A DNA stretch of 64,000 nucleotides from Pararhodobacter sp. SW119 (GTDB taxonomy: Bacteria; Pseudomonadota; Alphaproteobacteria; Rhodobacterales; Rhodobacteraceae). Below, piece after piece: positions 8,429-16,703 of this stretch. The stretch is taken from the NCBI RefSeq assembly GCF_017811755.1, contig NZ_JADDJF010000016.1, positions 25,601-89,600 of the forward strand, read 5' to 3'. A program made the position numbers and the translations under genes. Position 1 is the first letter of the stretch, and the number at the start of each line of letters is the position of its first letter. The notes below the pieces were generated by a model. That model saw only the letters and a list, made by a program, of their open reading frames with translations. It did no database searches and was not told where the DNA came from.

Positions 8429-9325
8429 ATGAGCGAAGCCGCAGATCCGCGCTACCGCGACCTCGATCTCTGGGACGACCGGACCGCGCTTGCCGCGATG
8501 TGGGAGGGACAGTTGGCCGCGGTCGCCGCGATCGGTCCCGCCCTGCCGGATATCGCCGCCGGCGTCGCCGCGATTGCCGACCGGCTCGCCCGCGGGGGGC
8601 GGTTGTTCTACGCCGGTGCCGGGACCTCCATCCGCATCGCGGTGCAGGACGGCACCGAACTGGGCCCGACCTTCGACTGGCCCGAGGCGCGCACGGGCTA
8701 TCTGATCGCCGGCGGGGAGGGCGCGCTGCGCGAAGCCGTGGAGGGTGCCGAAGACGACGCCACGGATGCCGCGGCGCAGGTCGTCGGCGCGGCGATCGGA
8801 CCGCCGGATGCGGTGATCGGGATTGCAGCCAGCGGCCGGACGCCGTTCACCGTCGCCGCGGTGCGCGCAGCGCGCGCGGCCGGTGCGCTGACCGTCGGCA
8901 TTGCCGGGACCGCGAAAGCCCCGCTGCTGGAGGTCGCCGAGCACGCGATCTGCCTTGGCACTGGACCCGAGGTGCTGGCCGGCTCGACGCGGATGAAGGC
9001 GGGGACGGCGCAGAAGGTCGCGCTCAACCTGATCTCCACGCAGGTCATGATGCGGCTGGGGCGCGTGCATGGCGGACTGATGGTCGACATGCGCCCCGCC
9101 AACGCCAAGCTGCGCACCCGCGCGAATGCCATGGTGCAGCAACTGTCGGGGGTGGATGCCGCGCAGGCGGAGGCCGCGTTGCAGACCGTCGGCAGGAGGG
9201 TCAAGCCCGCGGTGCTGGTCGCGTTAGGGCTGAGCCCCGCGGACGCGCGCCGCGCGCTGGCCGAGAGCGACGACGTCCTGCGCCGCGCGCTCAGTCAAGT
9301 CCCGAGAAGGGAACCCGACAACTGA
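8429..9325 (+). CDS. murQ: N-acetylmuramic acid 6-phosphate etherase
   Basis: The product is 298 aa with one SIS domain. Motifs typical of MurQ are FYAGAGTSIRI (sugar-phosphate loop), DGTELGPTF carrying the catalytic glutamate, AASGRTPFT, and LGTGPEVLAGSTRMKAGTAQK. It cleaves the lactyl ether of MurNAc-6-P to GlcNAc-6-P and D-lactate, giving the substrate for NagA encoded divergently. The ATG at 8429 is preceded by AGGAAGGG; an in-frame reading 22 codons longer would start inside the promoter region. Its 3' end overlaps the convergent anti-sigma gene by 35 bp. Confidence 0.92.
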   Translation: MSEAADPRYRDLDLWDDRTALAAMWEGQLAAVAAIGPALPDIAAGVAAIADRLARGGRLFYAGAGTSIRIAVQDGTELGPTFDWPEARTGYLIAGGEGALREAVEGAEDDATDAAAQVVGAAIGPPDAVIGIAASGRTPFTVAAVRAARAAGALTVGIAGTAKAPLLEVAEHAICLGTGPEVLAGSTRMKAGTAQKVALNLISTQVMMRLGRVHGGLMVDMRPANAKLRTRANAMVQQLSGVDAAQAEAALQTVGRRVKPAVLVALGLSPADARRALAESDDVLRRALSQVPRREPDN

Positions 9326-9767
9326 GCACGTTCCAGGCGCCCTCGCGCCGGTAGCGCAGATCGGTGGTCAGGCAGCGGATGATGTGCCAGCCGAAGCCGC
9401 CCTCCGGCAACTCGAGCGGCGGCTCCATTTCCGGCAACGGGGGATCGGGCGGATAGCCGATGGGGGCCTCGCGCCCCTGATCGCGCAGCATGCAATCCAG
9501 CCCGTCGCGTCCGATCGTGACGGTCAGGTCGACCGGGCCTTCGGTGCCGGCATAGGCATGCTCCACGATGTTGTTCATCGCCTCGGCCAGGATCAGTTCG
9601 GCGTTGGCCACGTCGTCCTCGGACAGCCCCGCGGCGGCCAGTGCCTCGGTCACGTGGACCAGTGTCTCGCGCGTGGCCTTGTCGCCCGAGGTGAATCGGC
9701 GACGGATGGGGCCGGCCGCGCCTGCCTGTTCACGATCCGTCATCGCAGGGGACCCCTGGGCGACCAT
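9291..9767 (-). CDS. RsbW-like anti-sigma factor / serine kinase (GHKL ATPase)
   Basis: The product is 158 aa (150 if the ATG at 9743 is used). The HATPase_c_2 fold is indicated by the N box LILAEAMNNIVEHAYAG, the G1-like DQGREAPIGYPP, and GGFGWHIIRCL near the C-terminus. Such proteins bind a sigma factor or phosphorylate an STAS anti-anti-sigma protein. The partner is the next gene upstream, whose stop is 4 bp away. No sigma factor or PP2C phosphatase gene is adjacent, so the regulated process is not shown. Its 3' end overlaps the convergent murQ 3' end. Confidence 0.83.
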   Translation of the reverse strand: MVAQGSPAMTDREQAGAAGPIRRRFTSGDKATRETLVHVTEALAAAGLSEDDVANAELILAEAMNNIVEHAYAGTEGPVDLTVTIGRDGLDCMLRDQGREAPIGYPPDPPLPEMEPPLELPEGGFGWHIIRCLTTDLRYRREGAWNVLSCRVPFSGLD

Positions 9768-9771
9768 TGTC

Positions 9772-10107
9772 TCAGCCTGCCGCCTTCAGCGCACCGGGAA
9801 CGGTTTCATGAATGGTGAAGATGCTGTCCATCCGCGTCAGGCGGAAGACCTTGGCCACCGACGGCGTCAGCCCGGCCAGTTGCAGCGGGCGCTCGGGGCC
9901 GAGCAGTTTCAGGACGGCCACCACGGCTCCCAACCCGCTGCTGTCCAGAAAGGTGACCTTCGACAGATCGAGGATGATCGGATTGCCCGGCGCGTCGACC
10001 GCGGCGCGCACGGCTTCCTTGAATTCGATGGCGACGGCGGCGTCGATGCGCGCCTCATTGACGCGGATCACCAGCCCCGTGGGGTTGAGTGTTGCGGAGA
10101 TGTCCAC
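9772..10107 (-). CDS. STAS-domain anti-anti-sigma factor (RsbV/SpoIIAA-like)
   Basis: The product is 111 aa and consists of one STAS domain. The phosphorylation site segment is LDLSKVTFLDSSGLGAVVAV, with the conserved D-S-S-G. A GTG start at 10107 is preferred: it has AGGGGA five bases upstream and gives MDISATLNPTGLV, the usual domain beginning. An ATG at 10122 would add five residues. It would be the substrate of the RsbW-like kinase encoded 4 bp downstream, forming a partner-switch pair. It is divergent from the thiolase gene. Confidence 0.85.
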   Translation of the reverse strand: MDISATLNPTGLVIRVNEARIDAAVAIEFKEAVRAAVDAPGNPIILDLSKVTFLDSSGLGAVVAVLKLLGPERPLQLAGLTPSVAKVFRLTRMDSIFTIHETVPGALKAAG

Positions 10108-10191
10108 GATTTCCCCTCGCATTCCGTCCGGTTTCGTGGTGAGCCTAGAGGCTGATCGTTTCGAAATCGTTCATGAACGGAAGGTGGCAGC

Positions 10192-11370
10192 ATGCAAGAG
10201 GTGGTGATCATCGGCGCAGCGCGGACCCCGATGGGCGGGTTCCAGGGTGTTTTTGCGGGCGTGCCGGCGGCAGAACTGGGCGGCCAGGCGATTGCCGCGG
10301 CGCTGAAGGGCGCGGGGGTTTCGGCCGAACGGGTCGAGGAACTGGTGATGGGCTGCGTGTTGCCTGCCGGGCAGGGACAGGCGCCGGCGCGGCAGGCGGG
10401 CTTCATCGCCGGGCTGGGCGAGGGGGTGCCGGCGACGACGCTCAACAAGATGTGCGGCTCGGGGATGAAGGCGGCGATGGTGGTCGCCGACCAGATCGCG
10501 CTGGGCCGGGTCGGTATCGCGGTCGCCGGCGGCATGGAAAGCATGACCGAGGCGCCGTATCTGCTGCCGGAGATGCGCGGCGGCGCACGGATCGGGCATC
10601 AACAGGTGGTCGACCACATGTTCCTCGACGGGCTGGAGGATGCCTATGACAAGGGCCGCCTGATGGGCACCTTCGCCGAGGATTGCGCCGAGGCCTTCCA
10701 GTTCACCCGCGAAGCGCAGGACGACTACGCGCTGCGTTCGCTCTCGAACGCGCTGGAGGCGACGGAAAGCGGCGCGTTCGAGCACGAGGTCGCGCCGGTG
10801 ACGGTGAAGGGGCGCAAGGGTGAAGTCGTTGTTTCCGTTGACGAACAGCCGCAAAGCGCGCGGCCCGAGAAGATCCCGACGCTGAAGCCCGCCTTTCGCA
10901 AGGACGGCACGGTGACGGCCGCCAATGCCTCGTCGATCTCGGACGGGGCGGCGGCGCTGGTGCTGGCCTCGCGCGCCGCCGCCGAGGCCGCGGGCGCGCC
11001 GATCCGGGCGGTGATCCGGGGGCATGCAAGCCACGCGCAGGCGCCGGGCTGGTTCACCACCGCCCCCGTGCCCGCTGCCCGCAAGCTGCTGGATTCGCTA
11101 GGCTGGTCGGTCTCGGACGTGGACCTCTGGGAGGTCAACGAGGCCTTCGCGGTGGTCCCCATGGCCTTCATGCACGAGATGGGGATCGCGCGCGAGAAGA
11201 TGAACGTGAACGGCGGGGCCTGCGCGCTGGGCCATCCCATCGGGGCCTCGGGGGCGCGGATCATGGTGACGCTGCTGAACGCGCTGGAAAAGCGCGGGCT
11301 GCGGCGCGGCGTGGCGGCGATCTGCATCGGTGGCGGCGAGGGCACGGCGATTGCGATCGAGCGCGTCTGA
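10192..11370 (+). CDS. Acetyl-CoA acetyltransferase (thiolase)
   Basis: The product is 392 aa, full length for a biosynthetic-type thiolase. Catalytic residues are C88 in NKMCGSGMKA, H348 in GGACALGHPIGASGAR, and C378 in CIGGGEG. It condenses two acetyl-CoA or cleaves acetoacetyl-CoA. The phbB/phaC genes expected for polyhydroxybutyrate synthesis are not in the window, so the pathway is open. It stands alone, divergent from the STAS gene, and is followed by a 66-bp interspersed repeat and a hairpin. Confidence 0.9.
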   Translation: MQEVVIIGAARTPMGGFQGVFAGVPAAELGGQAIAAALKGAGVSAERVEELVMGCVLPAGQGQAPARQAGFIAGLGEGVPATTLNKMCGSGMKAAMVVADQIALGRVGIAVAGGMESMTEAPYLLPEMRGGARIGHQQVVDHMFLDGLEDAYDKGRLMGTFAEDCAEAFQFTREAQDDYALRSLSNALEATESGAFEHEVAPVTVKGRKGEVVVSVDEQPQSARPEKIPTLKPAFRKDGTVTAANASSISDGAAALVLASRAAAEAAGAPIRAVIRGHASHAQAPGWFTTAPVPAARKLLDSLGWSVSDVDLWEVNEAFAVVPMAFMHEMGIAREKMNVNGGACALGHPIGASGARIMVTLLNALEKRGLRRGVAAICIGGGEGTAIAIERV

Positions 11371-11397
11371 GGGCGCGGAAATCCCGCGGACAGCGCT

Positions 11398-11463
11398 GCC
11401 GGAAAGCGTATGGCAAGGGGCTGGCAAGCGTATGGCAAGCGTATGGCAGTTCCGAACGCTGCG
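11398..11463 (+). repeat. 66-bp interspersed repeat, copy 1
   Basis: It differs by one base from the reverse complement of 19516-19581, 8.1 kb away. Inside are four consecutive variants of an 11-base unit of the type CGTATGGCAAG. It begins 27 bp after the thiolase stop and is not within a supported gene. Confidence 0.9.
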
Positions 11464-11518
11464 GCAGGGTTTTGGTAACGCATGAGCCCAAGGTGTTCGG
11501 GCTTTGGGTGAAGCGCAG

Positions 11519-11541
11519 AAAGGGGGGCGCTGCCCCCCTTT
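11519..11541 (+). terminator. Hairpin downstream of the thiolase gene
   Basis: A ten-base stem AAAGGGGGGC / GCCCCCCTTT with loop GCT, followed by one more T. It could end thiolase transcription, although it lies 150 bp past the stop. An outer, imperfect inverted repeat extends the structure on both sides. Confidence 0.55.
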
Positions 11542-12110
11542 TGGCTGCGCCAATTCACCCCCCGGGATACTTTCGGACAGGAAAAGTCCGAGGCAGGAAG
11601 GGCCAGACCACCCTTTACGGCATGGCCTCTTTTCGCCGCGCGCGAAGCGTGCGGCGCCCGGCCCAACGCGAGGAAGGTTGCACGCGCAGCGTGCAGCTTG
11701 ACGAGGGGCGGGAGAACTCCCGTCGCCTTGGGCGCAGGGCCGGTCTGCGGCGGCGTCGATCGGTGCGTTGGGGCGGGAATTCCCGGAGGGCGTGGTCGGT
11801 CTCAGGCCGCCGCAGGAAGCGGATGGGGGATCGATCGCGACCCGTGGACAGCGCGCAGCGCAGCCGCTGGTATCGGCATTCTCGGACGACCAGCGGGGTT
11901 GTGGTCCAGTTGATCGCGTCGCAAGCCCTGCCGCCGGCAAGCCTTGGCGAGCTCGCAAGTCTTGGCACAAGGCAGAGCGTGGCGAGGGTGTCGCGGACGG
12001 GCGGCCGCTATGGGGTCGGAAGGGCTCCGCTACGGTCTGTGCCGTCGCGGCGTGTCCCGCGCGCCGCACCGGCGCGGGCAGGGGCCGGCGGGGAAGGTCA
12101 CGGTCCCGCC

Positions 12111-13331
12111 TCAGCCGGCCAGTTCGGTCTCGATCCGCGCCTGGGCTTCCAGCGTGCGGTGGACCGGGCATCTGTCGGCGATGCGCAGCAGGTCGGCACG
12201 GTCCTCGGCGGAGAGATCGCCTTCGAGCCGGATGCGGCGGGTGAAGACGTCGATCCGGGCGCCGGGGTTTTCGCAATCGGCACAATCCTCGGCGTGGCGC
12301 CTGTCGTGCGAGACGTCGCAGGCGACATGCGCCAGTGCCAGTTCCTTGCGCCTCGCGTAGATCCGCAGCGTCATGGTGGTGCAGGCCCCCAGCGCCGCGG
12401 CGAGGTACTGGTAGGGGCTGGGTCCGCGGTCGGTGCCGCCCATCGCGGCTGGCTCGTCGGCGACCAGCGCATGCCGGCCCTCGACGCTGATGTCCTGGCG
12501 GAAGCCGCCGCCCTCGGCCTCGGCCACGCGCACCACGCCTTCGGGGGCGTCGGCGGGGGCGGGTGGATCGGCGAGGTCCAGGTAGTGCGTCGACCAGGCG
12601 GCGATCACCCCGGCGGCGTAGTCGGCGTCACGCTCGGCGGTGATCAGGTGGTCGGCGGCGTCGAGGGCGACGAAGCTCTTGGGGTGTTTCGCCGCCGCGA
12701 AGATCCGTCGCGCGTTGTCGATCCCGACGATCGCGTCGCGCGGCGCGTGCAGCACCAGAAGCGCGGCCTTCAGCCGGCCCAGCGCCTCGGTCAGCTTCGC
12801 TTCGCGCACGTCCTCGACGAAGTCGCGGCGGATGGTGAAGTCGCGCCCGGCCAGGCTGACCGTCGCTTCGCCGGTCTCGGCGATGGTGTCGAGCGCGGCG
12901 CCGAAGTTGCCCAGAACATGCGCCGGGTCGGCGGGCGCGTTCAGCGTCGCCACCGCGCGCACGCCGGCGATGCCCGGCGCCGCCGCCAGCACCGCCGCGC
13001 CGCCCAGCGAATGGCCGATCAGCAGTTGCGGGGCCAGGCCGTTCTCGGCCATCCAGGCCGCCGCCGCCCCGAGATCGGCGATGTTCGACGAGAAATCGGT
13101 GTTGGCGAACTCGCCCCCGGAATGGCCGAGCCCGGTAAAGTCGAAGCGCATCGTGGCGATGCTGCGCGCGGCCAGGGCGCCGGCGATGCGGCGCGCGGCG
13201 GCGATGTCCTTGGAACAGGTGAAGCAATGCGCGAAGAGAGCGGCGGCGCGCACCGCCCCCTCCGGCCGGTCGAGCCGGGCGGCCAGCATCGTGCCGCCGG
13301 CTCCGGCGAATTCGATCCTCTCGCTGCGCAT
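12111..13331 (-). CDS. Alpha/beta hydrolase fused to OsmC-family domain
   Basis: The product is 406 aa with two domains. Residues ~1-250 are an alpha/beta hydrolase with nucleophile S108 in LIGHSLGGAA and probable D199 and H228 (AADHLI). Residues ~265-406 are an OsmC/YhfA peroxiredoxin-like domain with the two redox cysteines C317 (LGACTTM) and C388 (ADRCPVHRTL). This bifunctional arrangement is a known family in proteobacteria; the OsmC half is expected to reduce organic hydroperoxides with thiols. The start at 13331 has GGAGG upstream (GGAGGTTTCGCG). The gene is alone, and its function beyond the domain level is inferred. Confidence 0.88.
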   Translation of the reverse strand: MRSERIEFAGAGGTMLAARLDRPEGAVRAAALFAHCFTCSKDIAAARRIAGALAARSIATMRFDFTGLGHSGGEFANTDFSSNIADLGAAAAWMAENGLAPQLLIGHSLGGAAVLAAAPGIAGVRAVATLNAPADPAHVLGNFGAALDTIAETGEATVSLAGRDFTIRRDFVEDVREAKLTEALGRLKAALLVLHAPRDAIVGIDNARRIFAAAKHPKSFVALDAADHLITAERDADYAAGVIAAWSTHYLDLADPPAPADAPEGVVRVAEAEGGGFRQDISVEGRHALVADEPAAMGGTDRGPSPYQYLAAALGACTTMTLRIYARRKELALAHVACDVSHDRRHAEDCADCENPGARIDVFTRRIRLEGDLSAEDRADLLRIADRCPVHRTLEAQARIETELAG

Positions 13332-13553
13332 CGCGAAACCTCCACTGGACCGCGGCCGAGTAAACCCGCGCCGGGGGGACATGTCCACCGGGCAACCGCC
13401 GCTTGCACCGCAACGCGACGCGCCCCCCCCCGCGGTCACCGGGCGCCTGCGCGGAGGTGCCGCCGCGCGGTGGCAACCCGGCACGCGACCGCGGTGCTTT
13501 TTCCCCTTCACAAGCCCCGGGTGAACGTCTATGAGCAGGCCACCAATTCGAGT

Positions 13554-13640
13554 GCGGTCGTGGCGGAATTGGTAGACGCGCAGCGTTGAGGTCGCTGTGG
13601 GGTAACTCCCGTGGAAGTTCGAGTCTTCTCGACCGCACCA
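13554..13640 (+). tRNA. tRNA-Leu (anticodon GAG)
   Basis: Acceptor arms GCGGTCG and CGACCGC pair perfectly, followed by ACCA with encoded CCA. The D arm, a long variable arm (class II) and GTTCGAGTC in the T loop are visible. The anticodon stem CAGCG/CGCTG encloses TTGAGGT, giving anticodon GAG. Confidence 0.95.
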
Positions 13641-13911
13641 ATCTTCCACCTTACGCGTTGAACGCCAATTCGTTGGGCGTGGTCAACGGCTTGTGGTTGA
13701 ACCTGACGAAGGGCGATCAAGGTGACCCCGTGCGACCGGCTTTCCTGGCGTTGGGTTGCCCGGCCTGGCCGTTTGTTAGCGGCTCTTCCTGGTTGGGCAG
13801 CGTCGCTACACTAGCCCGCCGGACACCATCCGCCCTCCAGCCGAGCGCCGGCATCCCCCGGGGAGGGACGAAAGCCTGAAGTGCCGGAGGGACAGGGCCG
13901 CGCGGGCGGCT

Positions 13912-13996
13912 TGGTGCGGGCGGTGGGACTCGAACCCACACGTCTTTTGGACAAAGGTGTTTGAGACCTTCGCGTCTACCGTTCCGCCACGCCCGC
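13912..13996 (-). tRNA. tRNA-Leu (anticodon CAA)
   Basis: Read on minus, acceptor arms GCGGGCG/CGCCCGC pair and ACCA is encoded. The anticodon stem AAGGT/ACCTT encloses CTCAAAC, giving anticodon CAA. A class II variable arm and GGTTCGAGTCC in the T arm are present. It is convergent with the tRNA-Leu(GAG) gene 271 bp away; no gene is supported between them. Confidence 0.95.
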
Positions 13997-14220
13997 GGGA
14001 GGGTAGGCGCAGATATGGCACAGTCCGCGGGGGCTGTCACGACCCCTCGAGCGTCCTCGGAATACAGCTCTGTCGGACGCTTCTGGAAATCACGGCGCCG
14101 CCGTGTCTGCCTTGCCGGGTCGCCGGCACCGGCGACGGCGCGTCCCGGCCCGCGCGCAGATAGCACTTGCCTTGTAGCGAAAGCCTGCGAACACTCGGCC
14201 GGCCTTGCAGGGGGATGGCG

Positions 14221-14400
14221 ATGAGACCGGACCGTGAACCGAAGAAGCGTATCGTCAGCGATTTCGCGGCGCAGCTGGCGCGTGCCGGTGCGCCGTTGCC
14301 GACCTTCGGGCAGGTGTCGGCGGGCACCGACGCCTCGCGCCAGTTGATCGGCTACCATTTCGACGATCCGAGCGAGATGATGGTGACTCTTTTCGTTCGG
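14221..14400 (+). pseudogene. TetR-family regulator, N-terminal fragment
   Basis: From ATG 14221, with AGGGG seven bases upstream, the frame encodes a TetR-like helix-turn-helix region: KRIVSDFAAQLARAG, then PTFGQVSAGTDASRQLIGYHF and DDPSEMM. This is the usual order of TetR helices 1-4 (DNA recognition followed by YHF and a DP.ELM-like turn). After ~60 residues the frame loses similarity, and the ligand-binding domain is missing. In its place, in another frame, is the tail of an unrelated sorting-signal protein. The continued frame to 14763 is rich in arginine and proline and looks like out-of-frame reading. A DNA-binding-only product is possible but unlikely to be functional. Confidence 0.65.
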
Positions 14401-14614
14401 ATCGGTCTCATCGCCAACCGGGATCGAACTGCTATTCACTGGCGACGTCGATCGCTGGGGCGTTGGCATCGACAAGATCCGCTATTCGGTAACGACCGCC
14501 GGGTCGGAGCCAACCGACCCGACCGTGCCGATCCCGCTGCCCGCGACGGGGTGGCTCTTGATCGCCGCCTTCGGGGGGGTGGCGGCGATGCACCGCCGCC
14601 GCAAGGCCGCCTGA
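14387..14614 (+). pseudogene. VPLPA-CTERM sorting-signal protein, C-terminal fragment
   Basis: A frame open from 14387 (it follows an in-frame TGA at 14384) ends at TGA 14612-14614. It encodes SSPTGIELLFTGDVDRWGVG, then VPIPLPATGWLLIAAFGG and a basic tail HRRRKAA. The tripartite end (VPLPA-like motif, one hydrophobic helix, Arg/Lys cluster) is the VPLPA-CTERM type of exosortase-related sorting signal common in Rhodobacteraceae. No start codon or signal peptide is in frame; the N-terminal part has been lost. It is joined directly to a TetR fragment, which suggests a deletion joint. Confidence 0.7.
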
Positions 14615-14819
14615 GAGGTCCGTTCCTGCTGCCTTGCCAGTCACCTGTCGTGCCGGTTCAGCCCGCCCCGCATCCTGCCGGGGTGGGTTACGCCTTTCCG
14701 GCGGGCCGACGCGCGCCGCGCCCGCCGACACGCCGTCACCATCCGTTAAGCACACGCGCATAACGCTTGACGCTGCATCGGCCGCCGTCTAGCCGGGGCC
14801 TGATTGTCAGGAGTTTCGC

Positions 14820-15398
14820 GTGATCCGGGCGCTTTACGATTGGACGTTGTCGCTGGCCGCCCATCCCCGCGCGCTCTGGGCGCTGGCCTTCGTCGCCTTC
14901 ATCGAATCCTCGGTCTTTCCCATCCCGCCCGATGTGCTGATGATCGCCATGATCATTGCCACGCCCACGCGCGCGTTTCTCATCGCCGGGGTCGCCATGG
15001 TGGCCTCGGTCGCAGGCGGAATGCTGGGCTACGCCATCGGCGCCTTCGCCTTCGAGACGGTGGGCTACCCGGCGCTGTCGGCTTTGGGCAAGGGCCCGGC
15101 GGTCGAGGCGTTCAACACCCGCTTCAACGACTTCGGCTTCTGGTCGGTGCTGATCGCGGGACTCACGCCCTTTCCCTACAAGGTCATCACCATCATGTCG
15201 GGCTGGACCGGCCTGCCGCTGATGACCTTCGTCGTCACCTCGATCATCGCGCGCGGGCTGCGCTTCTTCATCGTCGCAGCACTGCTGTGGAAGTTCGGCG
15301 CACCGATTCGTGACTTCATCGAAAAGCGGCTCGGCTTGATGTTCACGCTCTTCGTCGTATTGCTGATCGGCGGTTTCTACGTCCTGAGGTACCTGTGA
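14820..15398 (+). CDS. YqaA-like DedA/SNARE-associated family membrane protein
   Basis: The product is 192 aa with about five hydrophobic segments. The N-terminal region has FIESSVFPIPPDVLMIAMI, the family E-[ST]-x-x-x-P-P-D-like signature, and the second half has GLTPFPYKVITIMSGWTG, the conserved F-x-P-x-[KR] segment. YqaA/DedA proteins are integral inner-membrane proteins linked to envelope homeostasis and lipid flipping; the substrate here is unknown. The GTG start at 14820 follows CAGGAGTTTCGC. Its stop overlaps the dsbB start (GTGA), so the two are coupled. Confidence 0.83.
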   Translation: MIRALYDWTLSLAAHPRALWALAFVAFIESSVFPIPPDVLMIAMIIATPTRAFLIAGVAMVASVAGGMLGYAIGAFAFETVGYPALSALGKGPAVEAFNTRFNDFGFWSVLIAGLTPFPYKVITIMSGWTGLPLMTFVVTSIIARGLRFFIVAALLWKFGAPIRDFIEKRLGLMFTLFVVLLIGGFYVLRYL

Positions 15399-15856
15399 CC
15401 CGCACCACCCTGGCCCTTGCCGCGGCGCTTGGTTCCGCCTTCCTGCTGATCGCGGCGCTGGTCTTCCAGTACGGCTTCGGCATGGCGCCCTGCGCGCTTT
15501 GCATCTGGCAGCGCTGGCCGCATCTGGCGGCGGTGGTGCTGGGCGGGCTGGCGCTGGCCGCGCCTGCGCTGCCGGTGCTGCTGGCGGGGGCGGCGGCTGC
15601 GGCCACCTCGGGCGGGATCGGCGTCTACCACACGGGGGTGGAGCGCGGCTGGTTCGACGGCCCCTCCGCCTGTTCGGGCGGGGGCGGGGTGACGGGACAG
15701 TCCATCGACGATCTTCTGAACTTCGAGCAGTCCTTCCAGGTCGTGCGCTGCGACGAGGTGCCGTGGGAAATGCTGGGCCTGTCGATGGCCAGTTGGAACG
15801 CGGCGGCCTCCTTCGCGCTGGCGGGTGTCTGGCTGATTGCCGCCGCCCGGCGCTGA
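15395..15856 (+). CDS. dsbB: Disulfide bond formation protein B
   Basis: The product is 153 aa with four hydrophobic segments. Pair one of cysteines lies in MAPCALCIWQRWPH (CxxC followed by the quinone-associated QRWPH). The periplasmic loop holds C in PSACSGG and C in VVRCDEVPW. This is the DsbB layout, which reoxidises DsbA with ubiquinone. It starts with GTG at 15395, overlapping the previous gene by 4 bp. No dsbA is in the window. Confidence 0.9.
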   Translation: MTRTTLALAAALGSAFLLIAALVFQYGFGMAPCALCIWQRWPHLAAVVLGGLALAAPALPVLLAGAAAAATSGGIGVYHTGVERGWFDGPSACSGGGGVTGQSIDDLLNFEQSFQVVRCDEVPWEMLGLSMASWNAAASFALAGVWLIAAARR

Positions 15857-15864
15857 ACGCGCGT

Positions 15865-16521
15865 TCAGCTCAGCGCCGCCCAGGCCAGCGTCGGCAGGCC
15901 CAGGCTGACCGCGCCGCCCAGCGTCAGCAGCAGCCCGTCGCGCATCAGCAGCCCCGCTGCCAGGAACGAGATCGCCAGCCCGGCGAGCGAGCCGCTCATC
16001 GGCACGAATTCCATCAACGGCATGCAGAGCGCGATGACCAGCACCATGCCCAGCGGCAGGGTGGCCAGCGGCCCCTCGGCCAGCGCGCGCAGGCGTGGGC
16101 GGAACCAGCGGTCGGCGCGCGCCACCGGGCCGGACAGATACGCCGAGGCCGCGGCCAGCCGTTTCGCCGCGATGCGTCGATCGCCCATCCAGCGCGGCAG
16201 CCAGAGCGTGCGCCGCCCGGCCAGGATCTGCACCGCGACCAGCGCGATGAAGATCCCCATCAGCGAGGTCATCCCCGGAAGCGCGCTGAGCGGCGAGACC
16301 AGGATCAGCGCCGGGAAGAGCAAGAGCGCGAAGAACGAATCCCGCCCCAGCCGCTCGACCAGCGCCGCCAGCGTCACCTCCCCGTCCTCCGCCCGCTCCT
16401 GCGCAAGTTCGCCGATCTGCGCGACGACACGCGACAGCTTCCCGCGCGCGTCCCCGGTCGGGTCCGCATCGGCGCGCGGCGGGCCGCGCTCCTCTGGCGG
16501 TTGCGGAAAGGGTGCTGGCAT
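15865..16521 (-). CDS. ExoD-family membrane protein
   Basis: The product is 218 aa. The central and C-terminal parts match the ExoD family: LAALVERLGRDSFFALLLFPAL, LPGMTSLMGIFIALVAVQILAGR, LWLPRWM, and further hydrophobic segments (about four helices in all). The family is named after Rhizobium exoD, linked to exopolysaccharide and alkaline tolerance; the biochemical function is unknown. The first ~30 residues are proline- and charge-rich. The start at 16521 has no strong ribosome-binding site, and a shorter start is possible. It is convergent with dsbB (8 bp between stops). Confidence 0.8.
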   Translation of the reverse strand: MPAPFPQPPEERGPPRADADPTGDARGKLSRVVAQIGELAQERAEDGEVTLAALVERLGRDSFFALLLFPALILVSPLSALPGMTSLMGIFIALVAVQILAGRRTLWLPRWMGDRRIAAKRLAAASAYLSGPVARADRWFRPRLRALAEGPLATLPLGMVLVIALCMPLMEFVPMSGSLAGLAISFLAAGLLMRDGLLLTLGGAVSLGLPTLAWAALS

Positions 16522-16703
16522 GCGCAGTCCGGGCTGACGGGGTTGCCGCCTTGATCTGGCGGCGCGCGCGCGACTTTCAAGGCCGCCGGCTCTACGACCA
16601 GCGGGGGCGGGCCTTGCGCCCCCGGCCCTGCGGACTATCCTGCGGGACGCAGTTTCGCGCGGCCGGGCGCGCCGGGACGGGACGGGGACGGGACGGAGGC
16701 GAC

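Larger units (their letters stand above)
11371..12110. other. 740-bp intergenic stretch without a supported gene
   Basis: This gap between the thiolase and the convergent hydrolase/OsmC gene contains the 66-bp repeat copy at 11398-11463 and a terminator-like hairpin at 11519-11541. The hairpin lies inside a larger imperfect inverted repeat (about 11506-11559). A GGGAATTCCC palindrome also occurs near 11776. Open frames exist on both strands, but none has a ribosome-binding site, a recognisable domain, or coding-like third-position bias. I see no tRNA or transposase remnant. Confidence 0.5.

Noticed and set aside
11615..12000. Possible transposase remnant in the gap after the thiolase
   Set aside because: No catalytic motif, terminal repeat or target duplication is visible; translated frames match nothing I recognise.
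14167..14763. A single 198-residue protein covering the TetR-like and downstream sequence
   Set aside because: Only the first ~60 residues after ATG 14221 match TetR. The rest is Arg/Pro-rich, while another frame encodes a clear VPLPA-CTERM tail, so two fragments are the better explanation.
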